A DNA stretch of 64,000 bases from Cytobacillus oceanisediminis (GCF_007830235.1 NZ_VLKI01000018.1:1-64000); one strand, 5' to 3'. Positions 32,867 through 41,563 are shown, counted from the stretch's first letter. Notes: generated by a model not told the origin, from the letters alone. Numbers and translations: made by a program.

Positions 32867-33024
32867 TTGATTTTAACACCACCTTTTTTAATATAATAAA
32901 TGTATTCGACTTATTCCGAGCATTCCCTCTTATAAACGGCATAAATTTTTGGCGAATTTGTGAATAAAAAAATGGGAGATATCTAAAAATAATATCGTAA
33001 CAAGCCGAAAGGCATTTAATTCAA

Positions 33025-33096
33025 TGGGCTATAGCCAAGCGGTAAGGCAACGGACTTTGACTCCGTCATGCGTAGGTTCGAATCCTGCTAGCCCAG
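33025..33096 (+). tRNA. tRNA-Gln (anticodon TTG)
   Basis: 72 nt without encoded CCA. Acceptor TGGGCTA/TAGCCCA, anticodon arm ACGGA-CTTTGAC-TCCGT with TTG, T arm GTAGGTTCGAATCCTGC. A terminator GGAGGGAAG...CTTCCTTCC with T9 follows (33104-33137). Confidence 0.95.
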
Positions 33097-33103
33097 TTGT
33101 TTA

Positions 33104-33138
33104 TGGAGGGAAGATATTATGCTTCCTTCCTTTTTTTT
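33104..33138 (+). terminator. Terminator of tRNA-Gln
   Basis: GGAGGGAAG...CTTCCTTCC stem followed by nine T. Confidence 0.85.
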
Positions 33139-33232
33139 TCTCTTTTTCGCTTCTTATTTTTAACTCATACTTAGGAGTAATCGGCATATTTAACTACATT
33201 TCTTTGATGTTTTTCTTGGAGCTTATTCAACG

Positions 33233-33410
33233 GGCAACGGACTTTGACTCCGTCATGCGTAGGTTCGAATCAACACATTTAACTAAATTTTAACAATGAA
33301 GCTTATACTGAAGGAAAAATTCAATTAAATGTGTCTGCGGAGTGAATACACGTAGTATTTCAAGAAGCCGTTCATGGGGATTAATCAAGTCCTGCTAGCC
33401 CAGTTGTTTA
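33233..33410 (+). pseudogene. Second tRNA-Gln copy, broken by about 118-bp insertion
   Basis: 33233-33271 is identical over 39 nt to the anticodon-to-T-arm part of the real tRNA. The following 3' part plus flank (21 nt identical) reappears only at 33390-33410. Between them lie about 118 bp carrying the inverted repeat ACACATTTAA/TTAAATGTGT. The 5' half is not tRNA-like. Terminator and downstream sequence after both copies are homologous, so this is a decayed tandem duplication. Confidence 0.75.
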
Positions 33411-33412
33411 GC

Positions 33413-33445
33413 AGAAGGGAGCTATCTTGCTCCCTTCTTTTTTTC
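33413..33445 (+). terminator. Terminator after pseudo-tRNA copy
   Basis: AGAAGGGAG...CTCCCTTCT plus T7; homologous in position to the terminator of the intact tRNA. Confidence 0.8.
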
Positions 33446-33546
33446 TTGTTTCTATTCGCTTTTTTGTCTGCTAATACTGAGGAGTAATCGGCACCCTATG
33501 CACAACTCAATAGAAGAATGCCATTATTCGCATTCTTCTTCCAAAA

Positions 33547-33900
33547 TCACTTTGCCATATTTTTAAATGCATCCGGGTTGTAGCCAATTACGATTTTTTC
33601 TCCGTTTGTCAGAATAGGCCTGCGCAGGAGCTTTGGGTCTTTTATAACGATTTGTACAACTTCAGATAATGATAGTTCATCGAGGTTCTGTTCTAAGTTT
33701 TTAAAGGTTTGGCTTCTCGTTGCAAGCAGTTCGTCCAGGCCGCTCGTTGTTAAGGAAAGGATCTTCAATATTTCTCTTGGAGAGGGAGTATCCTTGAAGA
33801 GATGCCTTTCTACAAATTCAATTGAATGGGCAGTCAGCCATTTCTTTGTTTTTCTGCAGGACGTACAGCTGGGATACGTGAAAAAAGTCAGTTGGCTCAT
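33547..33900 (-). CDS. mgsR: Spx/ArsC-family stress regulator MgsR (YqgZ)
   Basis: 117 residues with the CxxC redox switch at C12-C15 (YPSCTSCRKTKKWL) and the Spx/ArsC fold end RRPILTNGEKIVIGYNPDAF. In B. subtilis MgsR modulates part of the SigB general stress regulon by binding RNA polymerase alpha. Its position beside comGA and yqgY matches the B. subtilis order. A short hairpin follows its stop. Confidence 0.9.
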   Translation of the reverse strand: MSQLTFFTYPSCTSCRKTKKWLTAHSIEFVERHLFKDTPSPREILKILSLTTSGLDELLATRSQTFKNLEQNLDELSLSEVVQIVIKDPKLLRRPILTNGEKIVIGYNPDAFKNMAK

Positions 33901-34058
33901 TCCTCTTCACCTCACAATTATTTATTTTTCTTATTTGATTAATGGTATTGTATATCATTTGTATAACTTCTGTACAGTTATATGCGGCCGAATAAATTTT
34001 AATTGTGAACATTTTCTAAACTTATAGTGATTACAGTGTTAACCTGTAGCGCCTGTAT

Positions 34059-34385
34059 TATAATGGGAGAAAGCAACACAGCTAAGTTTAGAAATCAGGC
34101 TTTTAGCGGGCAGTTTTCTCAATAGCCTTCTTCATGGCCCGGCTTTCTCCGGGATAAGCAACTGCCCGTACAACGGGATAAAGTGAAACTTCACTCAGTA
34201 GGGTTTTCACTGAGTGTTCGTTGTGGTCCACATGACGTGGGTCACTCAGACGTTGCCACTGGAGGTGGCGGTCTTAGTCTGAGTTCTTTAATCGGGCCTT
34301 TAGGAGCAGTTGCCCCCATTTTTTCCTCATTGGATTGCCTAAATTCTAAAAATGGGGACTTACTGCTAGTAAGACTGCGATAAAA
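34059..34385 (+). ncRNA. Highly structured leader or non-coding RNA upstream of regulator gene
   Basis: A TATAAT at 34059-34064 starts a stretch with perfect nested stems: CGGGCAGTT/AACTGCCCG (34107-34115 with 34160-34168), CACTCAGT/ACTGAGTG (34192-34216), ACTCAGAC/GTCTGAGT (34244-34284) around GCCAC/GTGGC, and AGCAGT...CCCCATTTTT/AAAAATGGGG...ACTGCT (34305-34367). I do not recognise a known riboswitch or T-box. It could be a cis-regulatory leader of the next gene or a remnant of a transposon-associated RNA. A 66-aa frame inside is not convincing. The rest of 33901-34409 is AT-rich promoter-type DNA. Confidence 0.55.
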
Positions 34386-34409
34386 TAACCCTTTTGAGGT
34401 GAAAATAAA

Positions 34410-35108
34410 ATGGAACAGACATTAAAAATTACAAATGTGTTATCCGATCCAACTCGCTATTATATTTATCAATACATTACAAAAAGGCACAAAGATGTAA
34501 CTGTTCAGGAGATTGCAGATAATTTCAGCATCCATCCAAATGTAGCAAGATTGCATTTATCGAAGCTGGAAGATGTAAATATGCTCGTTTCTGAAACGAA
34601 GAAAACAGGCAGAGGCGGAAGGCCAAGCCGGTTATATCGCTTGTCTGATGATGTAATCCAGCTGCATTTTCCATATAGGGACTATCAGCTTCTTGCGAAA
34701 ATTGCAATGGAAACTATGCTTGAATTAGGCGAAGAAGGCAGAAAAGCCTTATATGCTACAGGAAAGAGGTTTGGCAAAGAGTTAATTGATCAGGAGCTTA
34801 AAAGATTTTCCAGCTTTGAAGAACTTACTTTTGACCAGAAATTAAATATTTTAAAACATGCAGCCAATCTTTCAGGATTCCATCCGGAATTTGATACTAA
34901 TGAAGAAAAGACTAAAGTATATTTCCAAATTTACAATTGCCCTTTCAAAGAGGTAGCAGCCAAACATGCAGAGCCTGTTTGCAATATGCACTTTGAATTT
35001 TTGAAGGGAATGTTTGAAAGTTTGTTTGATTCCATTCAATTGGTGGAAAAAGGAAACATGCTGACTGGCTGTGACACTTGCACCTACCAGGCAATTGTGG
35101 GAAAGTAA
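34410..35108 (+). CDS. ArsR/SufR-like regulator with Cys-rich C-terminus
   Basis: 232 residues. N-terminal winged helix (LSDPTRYYIYQYI ... TVQEIADNFSIHPNVARLHLSKL, about 8-60). The C-terminal region contains four conserved-looking cysteines (NCPFKE, EPVCNMH, CDTC), as in SufR-type Fe-S regulators. TTTTGAGGTGA upstream. It probably senses an Fe-S cluster or metal; target genes unknown. It is preceded by a long structured leader and followed by yqgY. Confidence 0.75.
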   Translation: MEQTLKITNVLSDPTRYYIYQYITKRHKDVTVQEIADNFSIHPNVARLHLSKLEDVNMLVSETKKTGRGGRPSRLYRLSDDVIQLHFPYRDYQLLAKIAMETMLELGEEGRKALYATGKRFGKELIDQELKRFSSFEELTFDQKLNILKHAANLSGFHPEFDTNEEKTKVYFQIYNCPFKEVAAKHAEPVCNMHFEFLKGMFESLFDSIQLVEKGNMLTGCDTCTYQAIVGK

Positions 35109-35191
35109 GTAGAAAGATTATTTACTTTTAATAAGCATTTACTTTATAATATTGTAGTGATGGACTTGTAAGGGTAAAAGGAGGGATACAT

Positions 35192-35437
35192 ATGGATCGT
35201 ATGTACAGAGTATTAGGATTCTGGACGGGAATTTTCGCCGTTATGTTTTACTTGGGCGACATGTATACAACGTCCCTGATTTTCTTCGGCCAAACAGGAT
35301 TTTTCCTGCTTTTAAGCTACTTAAAGCTTTCCGAACGTATGTATATTTATGTTTTTGGAGCGTACTTAACAGTTTTCTTCGTAGGCTTCACTTACTGGTC
35401 AACTTTTATGATGACTCCAGGCGCGGGCGGCCACTAA
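35192..35437 (+). CDS. yqgY: YqgY, DUF2626 membrane protein
   Basis: 81 residues, AAAGGAGGGA upstream, three membrane segments (RVLGFWTGIFAVMFYLG, TSLIFFGQTGFFLLLSYL, IYVFGAYLTVFFVGFTYW). DUF2626, conserved in Bacillus at this locus; function unknown. Followed by a bidirectional terminator shared with the convergent methyltransferase gene. Confidence 0.88.
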   Translation: MDRMYRVLGFWTGIFAVMFYLGDMYTTSLIFFGQTGFFLLLSYLKLSERMYIYVFGAYLTVFFVGFTYWSTFMMTPGAGGH

Positions 35438-35470
35438 TAGCCCACGTGCAATAATAGCATTTATACTTAA

Positions 35471-35503
35471 TAAAAAAGCGATGAATCTTCATCGCTTTTT
35501 TAT
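35471..35503. terminator. Bidirectional terminator between yqgY and midA-like gene
   Basis: AAAAAAGCGATGA...TCATCGCTTTTTT, perfect stem. Confidence 0.9.
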
Positions 35504-36570
35504 TTGGCTTCTACCCCTTTATGCTGAAGGATGACATGAAATGCCGAACTCATTCCGGAAGGCATAATCAGGCTCCTTATAGCCCGGTTTCTTTTGCTGA
35601 CCTCTGAAAATGGATTAGGGTCATAGTGGTCTTCCAGCTCCTGCAAAATACCTGTGGATAGCAAAAATTCATCCTGCCTCAGCTTATGAATAAATTTCAA
35701 ACCATATTGATCACCAATCCGGATCAGCGAGTCAAAATGGATATGGCTGGTGATGTCCATTTCACCAGGATGCTTAAGAATTTTATTTATTTGCGCATGT
35801 TTATAATATCCCCGCAAGCTTCCCTCTCTTCTGGCAGGCTCCTGCCACTCTTCATTTGAATACCCATAATCTACTGTTAACACCATTCCCTGCTCCAGTG
35901 ATTCAGCTATGTATTTTATCATATGTTCCATTTGCAGAGGAATTTCAATCCTTTGTCCATTACTCAACTTTAAGCCGCTTTCCTCAAGGAAGAAAAGAAT
36001 TTCTTCATTATTTAATGGAACAGCAATTTCGGCCAACTGCCCCTTTTTAACCATCACCATCATCTCATACAGCCCGTCACTATTGTTTTCAATAACATGA
36101 ACAGGAAAAGCATCAAACAATTCATTTGAAAAAATCAGGCCTTTAAATGGCGATATTTCATCCAGGCTTTCTATTTGCCTGATATGATCTGAAAATGAAA
36201 TTTTCTCCTGCTGCAGCTGGCGGTGATAAGGGCTCGTTTCCAATATATAGTATTGAAGCTGCCCGTCTGCAAGCAATTTCCACTCATCAATAAATGCCTT
36301 GGCAAAGCGCCCATTCCCTCCCCCGATTTCACAAACATGAAAAGGCAGATGATTTTTACAGGCCTCATTATAAAACCACTTTGCGACGGTCCTTCCATAA
36401 ATATCAGATATATTGCTGGATGTTATAAAATCGCCTTCAGGACCGATTTTGGGTTTACTTTTCATATAGTATCCGTATTCAGGATGATAAAGAGCCTGCT
36501 GGATATATTCGGCATAGCTAATCATTCTTAAAGTGGAATTCTCTATATAATTCTTAAAATAATTCAGCAT
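35500..36570 (-). CDS. MidA/NDUFAF7-like SAM-dependent methyltransferase
   Basis: 356 residues from ATG 36570 (AAGGAGG 4 nt upstream). YAEYIQQALYHPEYGYYMK and GDFITSSNISDIYGR are typical starts, HVCEIGGGNGRFAKAFIDEW is the SAM-binding loop, FSNELFDAFPVHVIE and TVDYGY the DUF185/Methyltransf_28 signatures. The mitochondrial relative methylates a complex I subunit; bacterial substrates are unknown. It lies between yqgY and yqgX. Confidence 0.88.
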   Translation of the reverse strand: MLNYFKNYIENSTLRMISYAEYIQQALYHPEYGYYMKSKPKIGPEGDFITSSNISDIYGRTVAKWFYNEACKNHLPFHVCEIGGGNGRFAKAFIDEWKLLADGQLQYYILETSPYHRQLQQEKISFSDHIRQIESLDEISPFKGLIFSNELFDAFPVHVIENNSDGLYEMMVMVKKGQLAEIAVPLNNEEILFFLEESGLKLSNGQRIEIPLQMEHMIKYIAESLEQGMVLTVDYGYSNEEWQEPARREGSLRGYYKHAQINKILKHPGEMDITSHIHFDSLIRIGDQYGLKFIHKLRQDEFLLSTGILQELEDHYDPNPFSEVSKRNRAIRSLIMPSGMSSAFHVILQHKGVEAK

Positions 36571-36740
36571 ATTTCCTCCTTTTTTCTTAGTGGAATCTGT
36601 ATAAAAAACGTTGTTGATAACAGCCAATTTTATTGTTTTATTTATCTATTTTCACTATTGACATAGTGTTTTCTGTGTTATATTGTTAAAGTAGTAGCTT
36701 AACTATATCCCCTCCCATTATATGAATAAAACATCCCCCA

Positions 36741-36780
36741 GAAAAGCCCTTCTCATTTGGAGAAGGGCTTTTCTATTTTT
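36741..36780 (-). terminator. Terminator, probably of yqgX, separated by a MITE
   Basis: GAAAAGCCCTTCTC/GAGAAGGGCTTTTC, perfect 14-bp stem. Without the inserted element it would lie directly after the yqgX stop. Confidence 0.75.
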
Positions 36781-36782
36781 TT

Positions 36783-37023
36783 GGCTCTGTTAAATTTGCC
36801 TGTTGATTTCCTCTGCAGGCACTCCTTGTCCGCGGGCGGTCCGACGCTCCCCGTCGCTTTGCTCCTGCGGGGTCTCCCTTTGATCCGCACTTCCGCAGGA
36901 CTTTGAATAAGCTTCCCTGAAATAACACCGCACGAAGGAAATGCGAATGCATTTTCGCTTGATTAGTGCCTTCCGCTCCAATCAACAGGGTGCTCAAAAA
37001 TAACAATAAGCTTTAACAGAGCC
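36783..37023. mobile_element. MITE-like element, 241 bp
   Basis: Terminal inverted repeats GGCTCTGTTAAA at both ends, flanked by ATTTTTTT and ATTTTTTA (7-8 bp target duplication). GC-rich interior with smaller inverted repeats and no real gene. The ends resemble ISL3-type termini. Such short repeats are common in Bacillaceae. Confidence 0.75.
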
Positions 37024-37028
37024 ATTTT

Positions 37029-37673
37029 TTAGAATCCATTCAAAAACGGATTTGAATCCATTTCCTGTCCAACCGTCGTAGCGGGCCCATGTCCTGGAAG
37101 TACTTCGGTTTCTTCAGGCAAGGTCAAGAGTTTGGCATGGATACTGTCCAGCAGCTGCTGATGATTGCCGCCCGGCAGGTCTGTGCGGCCAATACTGCCA
37201 TTGAATAAAGCATCTCCTGCAACTACGAGCTCTGCATCCTTAAAATATAAAGAAATGCTGCCAGGGGAATGACCTGGTGTTTCAAAAATTGTAAATGTAA
37301 ATTCCCCAATGCTTAATTCTTTTTCACCCGTTATAATATGATCTGCGGGCTTGGCTTTGATAAGCTTGCCAACTTTGAAAAGGTGCGACCCGTTCAAGGC
37401 TGGATCAGGAAGCCATTCTGCCTCTTTTTCATGTATGTATACAGGAATGCCGAATTCTTCTCTAATATCGTCTACTGCCCCAATATGATCAAAATGGGCA
37501 TGAGTAAGAACAATGGCTAAAGGTTTTAGCCCTTTTTGCTTAAGGAAGCTGCTGAGCTTCGCGCTTTCTTCACCCGGATCAAAAATTAAACATGCTTTGT
37601 TTTCATTCGATAGTACATAACAGTTTGTTTGCAATGGGCCAAGCGGAATCTGATTCCATTCCATCGCTGACAC
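37029..37673 (-). CDS. yqgX: MBL-fold hydrolase YqgX (glyoxalase II-like)
   Basis: 214 residues. Metal-binding THAHFDHIG, later GHSPGSISLYF, AGDALF and a final PGHGP: a complete set of metallo-beta-lactamase-fold ligands. Family relatives hydrolyse S-lactoylglutathione or bacillithiol thioesters. The stop codon lies 6 bp from the end of a MITE. Confidence 0.9.
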   Translation of the reverse strand: MSAMEWNQIPLGPLQTNCYVLSNENKACLIFDPGEESAKLSSFLKQKGLKPLAIVLTHAHFDHIGAVDDIREEFGIPVYIHEKEAEWLPDPALNGSHLFKVGKLIKAKPADHIITGEKELSIGEFTFTIFETPGHSPGSISLYFKDAELVVAGDALFNGSIGRTDLPGGNHQQLLDSIHAKLLTLPEETEVLPGHGPATTVGQEMDSNPFLNGF

Positions 37674-37764
37674 CTCCGATTGATGTATAAGTTACCTTTT
37701 ATTCTACACTATAATAGCTGCATAATTAAATGGAATGTATAAACCTTGGATAAAGGAGAATAAG

Positions 37765-38244
37765 ATGAAAGTTCTTTATGGAGTTGAAGCGAACTATATT
37801 GTTGAAGAAGTGCCCGAATTTATGGATTTCATTAAAAAGGAAACCGAATTCTTTGATTTTCAGAGAGGCATTTTTTTATATAAAAACAAAGATCAAGTAG
37901 AACTTGCAAAAAGCCTGCTGGTAGAGTCAGACCTTTTTGAGGGAACTTCACTGCTGTATTACATAATTAATGGCGAAAAAGGAGAAACTTTTGATGACTT
38001 TGGGTTAGAATCTGCCAAAGGATATTATTTATACTCAGAGCTGCTTTGCGCTTTCTTCATAACAGGAGGCAGTGCTGAAGCCATTCGAATGGCTGAATAT
38101 CAGTTTCAGGAACATTTGGTTTTTACTGCGAAGGATGTTAATGTTGGCCAGATTTATTTTTCTGAGCTGCACTTACAGGATTTAATAAAGGGTATTGCTA
38201 AAGCATATGACATACAAGTGTCATTTTTAGACCTCGACAAATAG
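37765..38244 (+). CDS. Conserved hypothetical protein (159 aa)
   Basis: ATG 37765 with AAAGGAG 6 nt upstream. Soluble, acidic protein: KVLYGVEANYIVEEVPEFMDFIKK ... FDDFGLESAKGYYLYSEL. No recognised domain. It lies divergent from yqgX and before yqgW, where Bacillus genomes vary. No signal peptide. Confidence 0.65.
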   Translation: MKVLYGVEANYIVEEVPEFMDFIKKETEFFDFQRGIFLYKNKDQVELAKSLLVESDLFEGTSLLYYIINGEKGETFDDFGLESAKGYYLYSELLCAFFITGGSAEAIRMAEYQFQEHLVFTAKDVNVGQIYFSELHLQDLIKGIAKAYDIQVSFLDLDK

Positions 38245-38366
38245 AGAAAAAAAATATAAAATAAATTACGAATGTATACTTAGGCATTACATACAGGGTA
38301 TATTACCTGAAAAGAATTTTAACATGGCTTTCGCCTGCTGATCACGAAATAAAGGGGGCTATCTTA

Positions 38367-38540
38367 ATGGGACTACCTATTATCTTTGCATTAGTTGCAG
38401 TTCTTGCAGCTTTTGGTGCCATTAGCGCACTTAAAAACAAGAATTTCCTTGGGTTGTTTTTTGCTGCCGGAACCTTTGCCGTTTTCGGATGGTTTGCTGT
38501 AATGACATTAATAAACAGCGGATACCCAGCGGTTCACTAA
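38367..38540 (+). CDS. yqgW: YqgW, DUF2759 membrane protein (57 aa)
   Basis: AAAGGGGGC upstream of ATG. Two membrane helices (LPIIFALVAVLAAFGAIS and FLGLFFAAGTFAVFGWFAVM) joined by a KNKN loop, ending SGYPAVH: the DUF2759 pattern. Conserved at this place in Bacillus; function unknown. Confidence 0.85.
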   Translation: MGLPIIFALVAVLAAFGAISALKNKNFLGLFFAAGTFAVFGWFAVMTLINSGYPAVH

Positions 38541-38542
38541 AA

Positions 38543-38578
38543 TAAAAGGGCTGCCCTATACGGGCGGCCCTTTTATTT
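38543..38578. terminator. Bidirectional terminator between yqgW and yqgV
   Basis: AAAAGGGCTGCCC...GGGCGGCCCTTTT, stem with one G-U pair. Confidence 0.9.
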
Positions 38579-38892
38579 TAGCTGTCCAATTGGCTTTCTA
38601 CTCTTTGGACCTTTTCTTCCATTTTTCTTTTAACATCCCGCCTGTCATCAATGCGGATGTTCGTGGCCACTCTCATTAGCCCTTTTTCGAAAGGGACTTC
38701 ATGCATCGCTTGAATTACCTCGAACAATACGGGAAGCTCGCCTTCTATGATGGTGTTCATGGGTGTTAATTGAAAACGTATTTTTCCGCTTTCTTCGTAT
38801 TTTTTCAATACACGCTGTATATCAGCTACATAACTGCTGACACTTGGTGTCTCTGTTCCAATAGGAATTACTGTAACATCTGCGATTGCCAT
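38578..38892 (-). CDS. yqgV: YqgV, MTH1187-family thiamine-binding protein
   Basis: 104 residues of the DUF77/MTH1187 family: ADVTVIPIGTETPSVSSYVADIQRVL, LTPMNTIIEGELPVLFEVIQAMHE and RVATNIRIDDRRD. Ferredoxin-like fold that binds thiamine-type ligands in relatives such as YkoF. Small cytoplasmic protein conserved in the yqg cluster. Confidence 0.88.
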   Translation of the reverse strand: MAIADVTVIPIGTETPSVSSYVADIQRVLKKYEESGKIRFQLTPMNTIIEGELPVLFEVIQAMHEVPFEKGLMRVATNIRIDDRRDVKRKMEEKVQRVESQLDS

Positions 38893-38915
38893 AACCTGAC
38901 TCCTTTAGCATTAAT

Positions 38916-40073
38916 TTATAATTCTTTATTTTCCAAGAGCGGAACCTTTTCCTTGCTATTGAGCATGATTAACTCTTCAAGATAAAAACCGGCTAAGCAG
39001 GCTTTGCCATTAGGAGAGCAGCTAATTGGCGTATTTTCCATTCCTTCCATCAAAACCTCTTTAATCCCCGTTTCACTTTCAAAGACAATAAGCTGAAAAT
39101 CGCCAGCATACATATCACTTTCAGCACTATAGAGAGGCTGGAAGGTTATGAAATTCCCTTCTGCCCAGTCATAATAAGGCACCAGCCAGTCAGAAAATCT
39201 TGTTAAATGCGGGACTGTAAATGACGACAATTTACGGAAATTATTATCCATAAATGTATAAACTGCTTGTTCCGATTTATCAGACTGCACCGTAATCGTC
39301 ATAACCCTGTTTTTTGCTGCATCAAATTGAAAAATGTTATCCATAACCTCTTTTTCATTATCCCTATTAATAGATTGCATTATTAAAGGAGCAAAAAGAG
39401 ACGGGTTTTCACTGTCCCAGCCAAGAAATAATAATTGGCCATTCTTAGCCCATTGGGCAAAGGGTTCCCTAATTTTGATTTCTTGTAGGCTGCCTGCCTC
39501 GATATCCATATGGTAGGAAGTAAAATCCCAATCCTCTGTAAATGAGGAAACTAAAAGGGACTCTTCATTATAGGGATTCCATTCAACAGCAAGATCAAAT
39601 GATGAAAGACTTTCATTCATTAGAACTTCTCCATTTCCTTTTACAACCGTCAAGATATTTTCATATGTGCCTGGAGATGACCGAATCAGCACGTATTTTC
39701 CGGATGGGCTAATCGTAACCGTGGCAATAGGCGCCGAACTTTCGAAAAGAAGGTTTTGCTCTCCGGTAAATAAGTTATAAACATACACATTTGATTTGGT
39801 TCCTGCATTTACAGTGTAAACTATTATTTCATCGCTGAGCCAGCCATTTGCTCCCTGGAACTCCCCTGCTATAGGTTTGATAGGTACTATGCTATCTTTC
39901 TTATCTTCAACTGGAGATACGGACTCTTCAGAAGTTTGATCTTCTTGCTTTGATTCCGGCTGAATCTCAGTCTTTTCTGCTTGTTCACAGCCCGCCATCA
40001 AAATAATGAAAATAAGGAGAAAAAGAAATAAAAAAAGAAACCTGCATCTATATGTAATTTGTCTAATATTCAA
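38916..40073 (-). CDS. yqgU: YqgU lipoprotein, beta-propeller-like
   Basis: 385 residues from TTG 40073 (AAGGAGGTG 6 nt upstream; the GTG at 40082 overlaps this site). N-terminal signal with lipobox IILMAGC. The remainder is built of WD/TolB-like strands (TVTISPSGKYVLIRSSP, FAQWAKNGQLLFLGWDS, PISCSPNGKACLAGF), suggesting a six-bladed propeller. Membrane-anchored outside the cell; role unknown. Confidence 0.85.
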   Translation of the reverse strand: MNIRQITYRCRFLFLFLFLLIFIILMAGCEQAEKTEIQPESKQEDQTSEESVSPVEDKKDSIVPIKPIAGEFQGANGWLSDEIIVYTVNAGTKSNVYVYNLFTGEQNLLFESSAPIATVTISPSGKYVLIRSSPGTYENILTVVKGNGEVLMNESLSSFDLAVEWNPYNEESLLVSSFTEDWDFTSYHMDIEAGSLQEIKIREPFAQWAKNGQLLFLGWDSENPSLFAPLIMQSINRDNEKEVMDNIFQFDAAKNRVMTITVQSDKSEQAVYTFMDNNFRKLSSFTVPHLTRFSDWLVPYYDWAEGNFITFQPLYSAESDMYAGDFQLIVFESETGIKEVLMEGMENTPISCSPNGKACLAGFYLEELIMLNSKEKVPLLENKEL

Positions 40074-40160
40074 AATCCGCACCTCCTTTTCTCCCTATAT
40101 ATGAGTACGTAAATGGCGTGAAAATGTTTCAATTATAGTAGAAATAATTTCAAAAATAGG

Positions 40161-40186
40161 AAAAAGCCGATTTTCCGGCTTTTAAT
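40161..40186 (-). terminator. Terminator of yqgT
   Basis: AAAGCCGgaaaATCGGCTTTTT on the minus strand, about 120 bp after the yqgT stop. Confidence 0.7.
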
Positions 40187-40304
40187 TGGAAAAGCGGCTA
40201 AATCTCATGCTGCTGATTGCTGAAATAATAGTAATGATAGTTTATTTTAATCTCTGCTGAATTAAAAAACAATACAGAAACAGACTGGGTAAAAAATATA
40301 TTTT

Positions 40305-41492
40305 TCACATGTAAAGCGATGCGAGGAAAATACCTAGAACTTCTTCATATATTTCATCATACTGCGATAAAGGCAAAGGATTGATTCCACTTCCAAGTTC
40401 GATTGTGAATCCTGGCTTGCGAAACTCCTGAATAAACCAATCCTTATAGCCGGCAAAACTGTCAATAAATTGGACTGCTCTATAGCCGCTGACACGTTCA
40501 AATTCAGCAGCGATCACCTGTGACTCCGGAGGCTCCATTCCCTCATATCCCCAATAAAACTCTGATCCCTGGGTATGGAAAGCAAGCATTCTTTCAAATT
40601 GGCTGTTCCTTGCCAGGTCAGCCATGGCTATTGCTTCCGGTTCTGTTAAAGGCGCTTCCCCAAGGTAGTCTCTTGGCGCAGGGGCATCTTGTTCTGATCT
40701 TTCTTTTTCAAAATCCCATTTGGCAGGAAATTGATTATTTAAATCCACCCCTCTAATATTCGCCTTCCAGCCGGAAAAATCAGTACTACCTCTGTTTATC
40801 TCAATAACTTGTTCCCTTACTTCAGGCGGTGGACCGTTTAAAACAAGATCAACCCCATCTGGGTTAACCATAGGCACTATGGAAAGATCCACGGAATTAT
40901 ATAAAGGCATTGTTGACAAGCCCCTTATAGGCCTAACATTGGTTAAAGATAAAAGGAAATTGTTTAGTAATGCCATTAAAATCGGTGTTGTAATCCATTC
41001 GTTCGCATGGAATGAAGCATTTATTTGAACTTTTTTATTTCCCTTCCCAAGACGAATCTCCTGAATAGGCTTCCCAAGAATACTATTTCCAATTGTATTT
41101 ATCTTAATAAATGGATAAATGGCCGCCAATGTGGATATATCAGCCGTTAAAGCTTTAAAATCATATTGTCTCCTGCCTGCCACAATCGGCGAAATGACGC
41201 GTTTAGGCAGTTTAATGACTGCTCCGACAGTCAGGCTATTTGGATTAAGGGTTTGATTAATCAACAGAAGGGCATCTACGGACAGATTTCTGGAGGTACC
41301 TAACTTCCAAAAGGTATCACCCTTTTTTACAGCATAGTTTTGTAAGGTAAAACCGGGAATGTTTATCTCCTGTCCAATCTTTAGAGAAGCCGGATTTACG
41401 CTTGGATTTGAATCAATAATAAGATTTATTGGCATCATGAAGAGCTGGCTGTAATACCATAATGAATCTCCGGACCGGACTTTAACTTTCAT
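40305..41492 (-). CDS. yqgT: YqgT, gamma-D-glutamyl-L-diamino acid endopeptidase I (M14, LysM)
   Basis: 395 residues from ATG 41492 (GGGGGAG upstream). Two N-terminal LysM repeats (KVRSGDSLWYYSQLFMMPIN, YAVKKGDTFWKLGTSRNLS) bind peptidoglycan. The M14 carboxypeptidase domain has FHANEW (zinc His/Glu), the third-ligand region LAFHTQGSEFYW and catalytic Glu in TIELGSGINP. It trims muropeptides, often in spores. No classical signal peptide, as in B. subtilis YqgT. Confidence 0.92.
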   Translation of the reverse strand: MKVKVRSGDSLWYYSQLFMMPINLIIDSNPSVNPASLKIGQEINIPGFTLQNYAVKKGDTFWKLGTSRNLSVDALLLINQTLNPNSLTVGAVIKLPKRVISPIVAGRRQYDFKALTADISTLAAIYPFIKINTIGNSILGKPIQEIRLGKGNKKVQINASFHANEWITTPILMALLNNFLLSLTNVRPIRGLSTMPLYNSVDLSIVPMVNPDGVDLVLNGPPPEVREQVIEINRGSTDFSGWKANIRGVDLNNQFPAKWDFEKERSEQDAPAPRDYLGEAPLTEPEAIAMADLARNSQFERMLAFHTQGSEFYWGYEGMEPPESQVIAAEFERVSGYRAVQFIDSFAGYKDWFIQEFRKPGFTIELGSGINPLPLSQYDEIYEEVLGIFLASLYM

Positions 41493-41563
41493 CTTTCTCC
41501 CCCTTTCCATCGTTTCAATCTTATGAATGAAAAAGAAAAAAGATGACTGTTTTTCCGCAGAAA

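Noticed and set aside
32870..33000. ComK boxes upstream of comGA
   Set aside because: A-rich and T-rich words are present, but no convincing pair of AAAA-N5-TTTT boxes with proper spacing.
34183..34383. 66-aa open frame in the structured leader
   Set aside because: It runs through several perfect RNA stems and has no clear ribosome site; the stems explain the sequence better.
34059..34385. T-box or known riboswitch
   Set aside because: No T-box sequence, no recognisable aptamer core, and the downstream gene is a regulator rather than an amino-acid gene.
36773..37006. Open frames within the MITE
   Set aside because: They span the inverted-repeat ends of a short element and have Arg/Cys-rich, low-complexity content; not genes.
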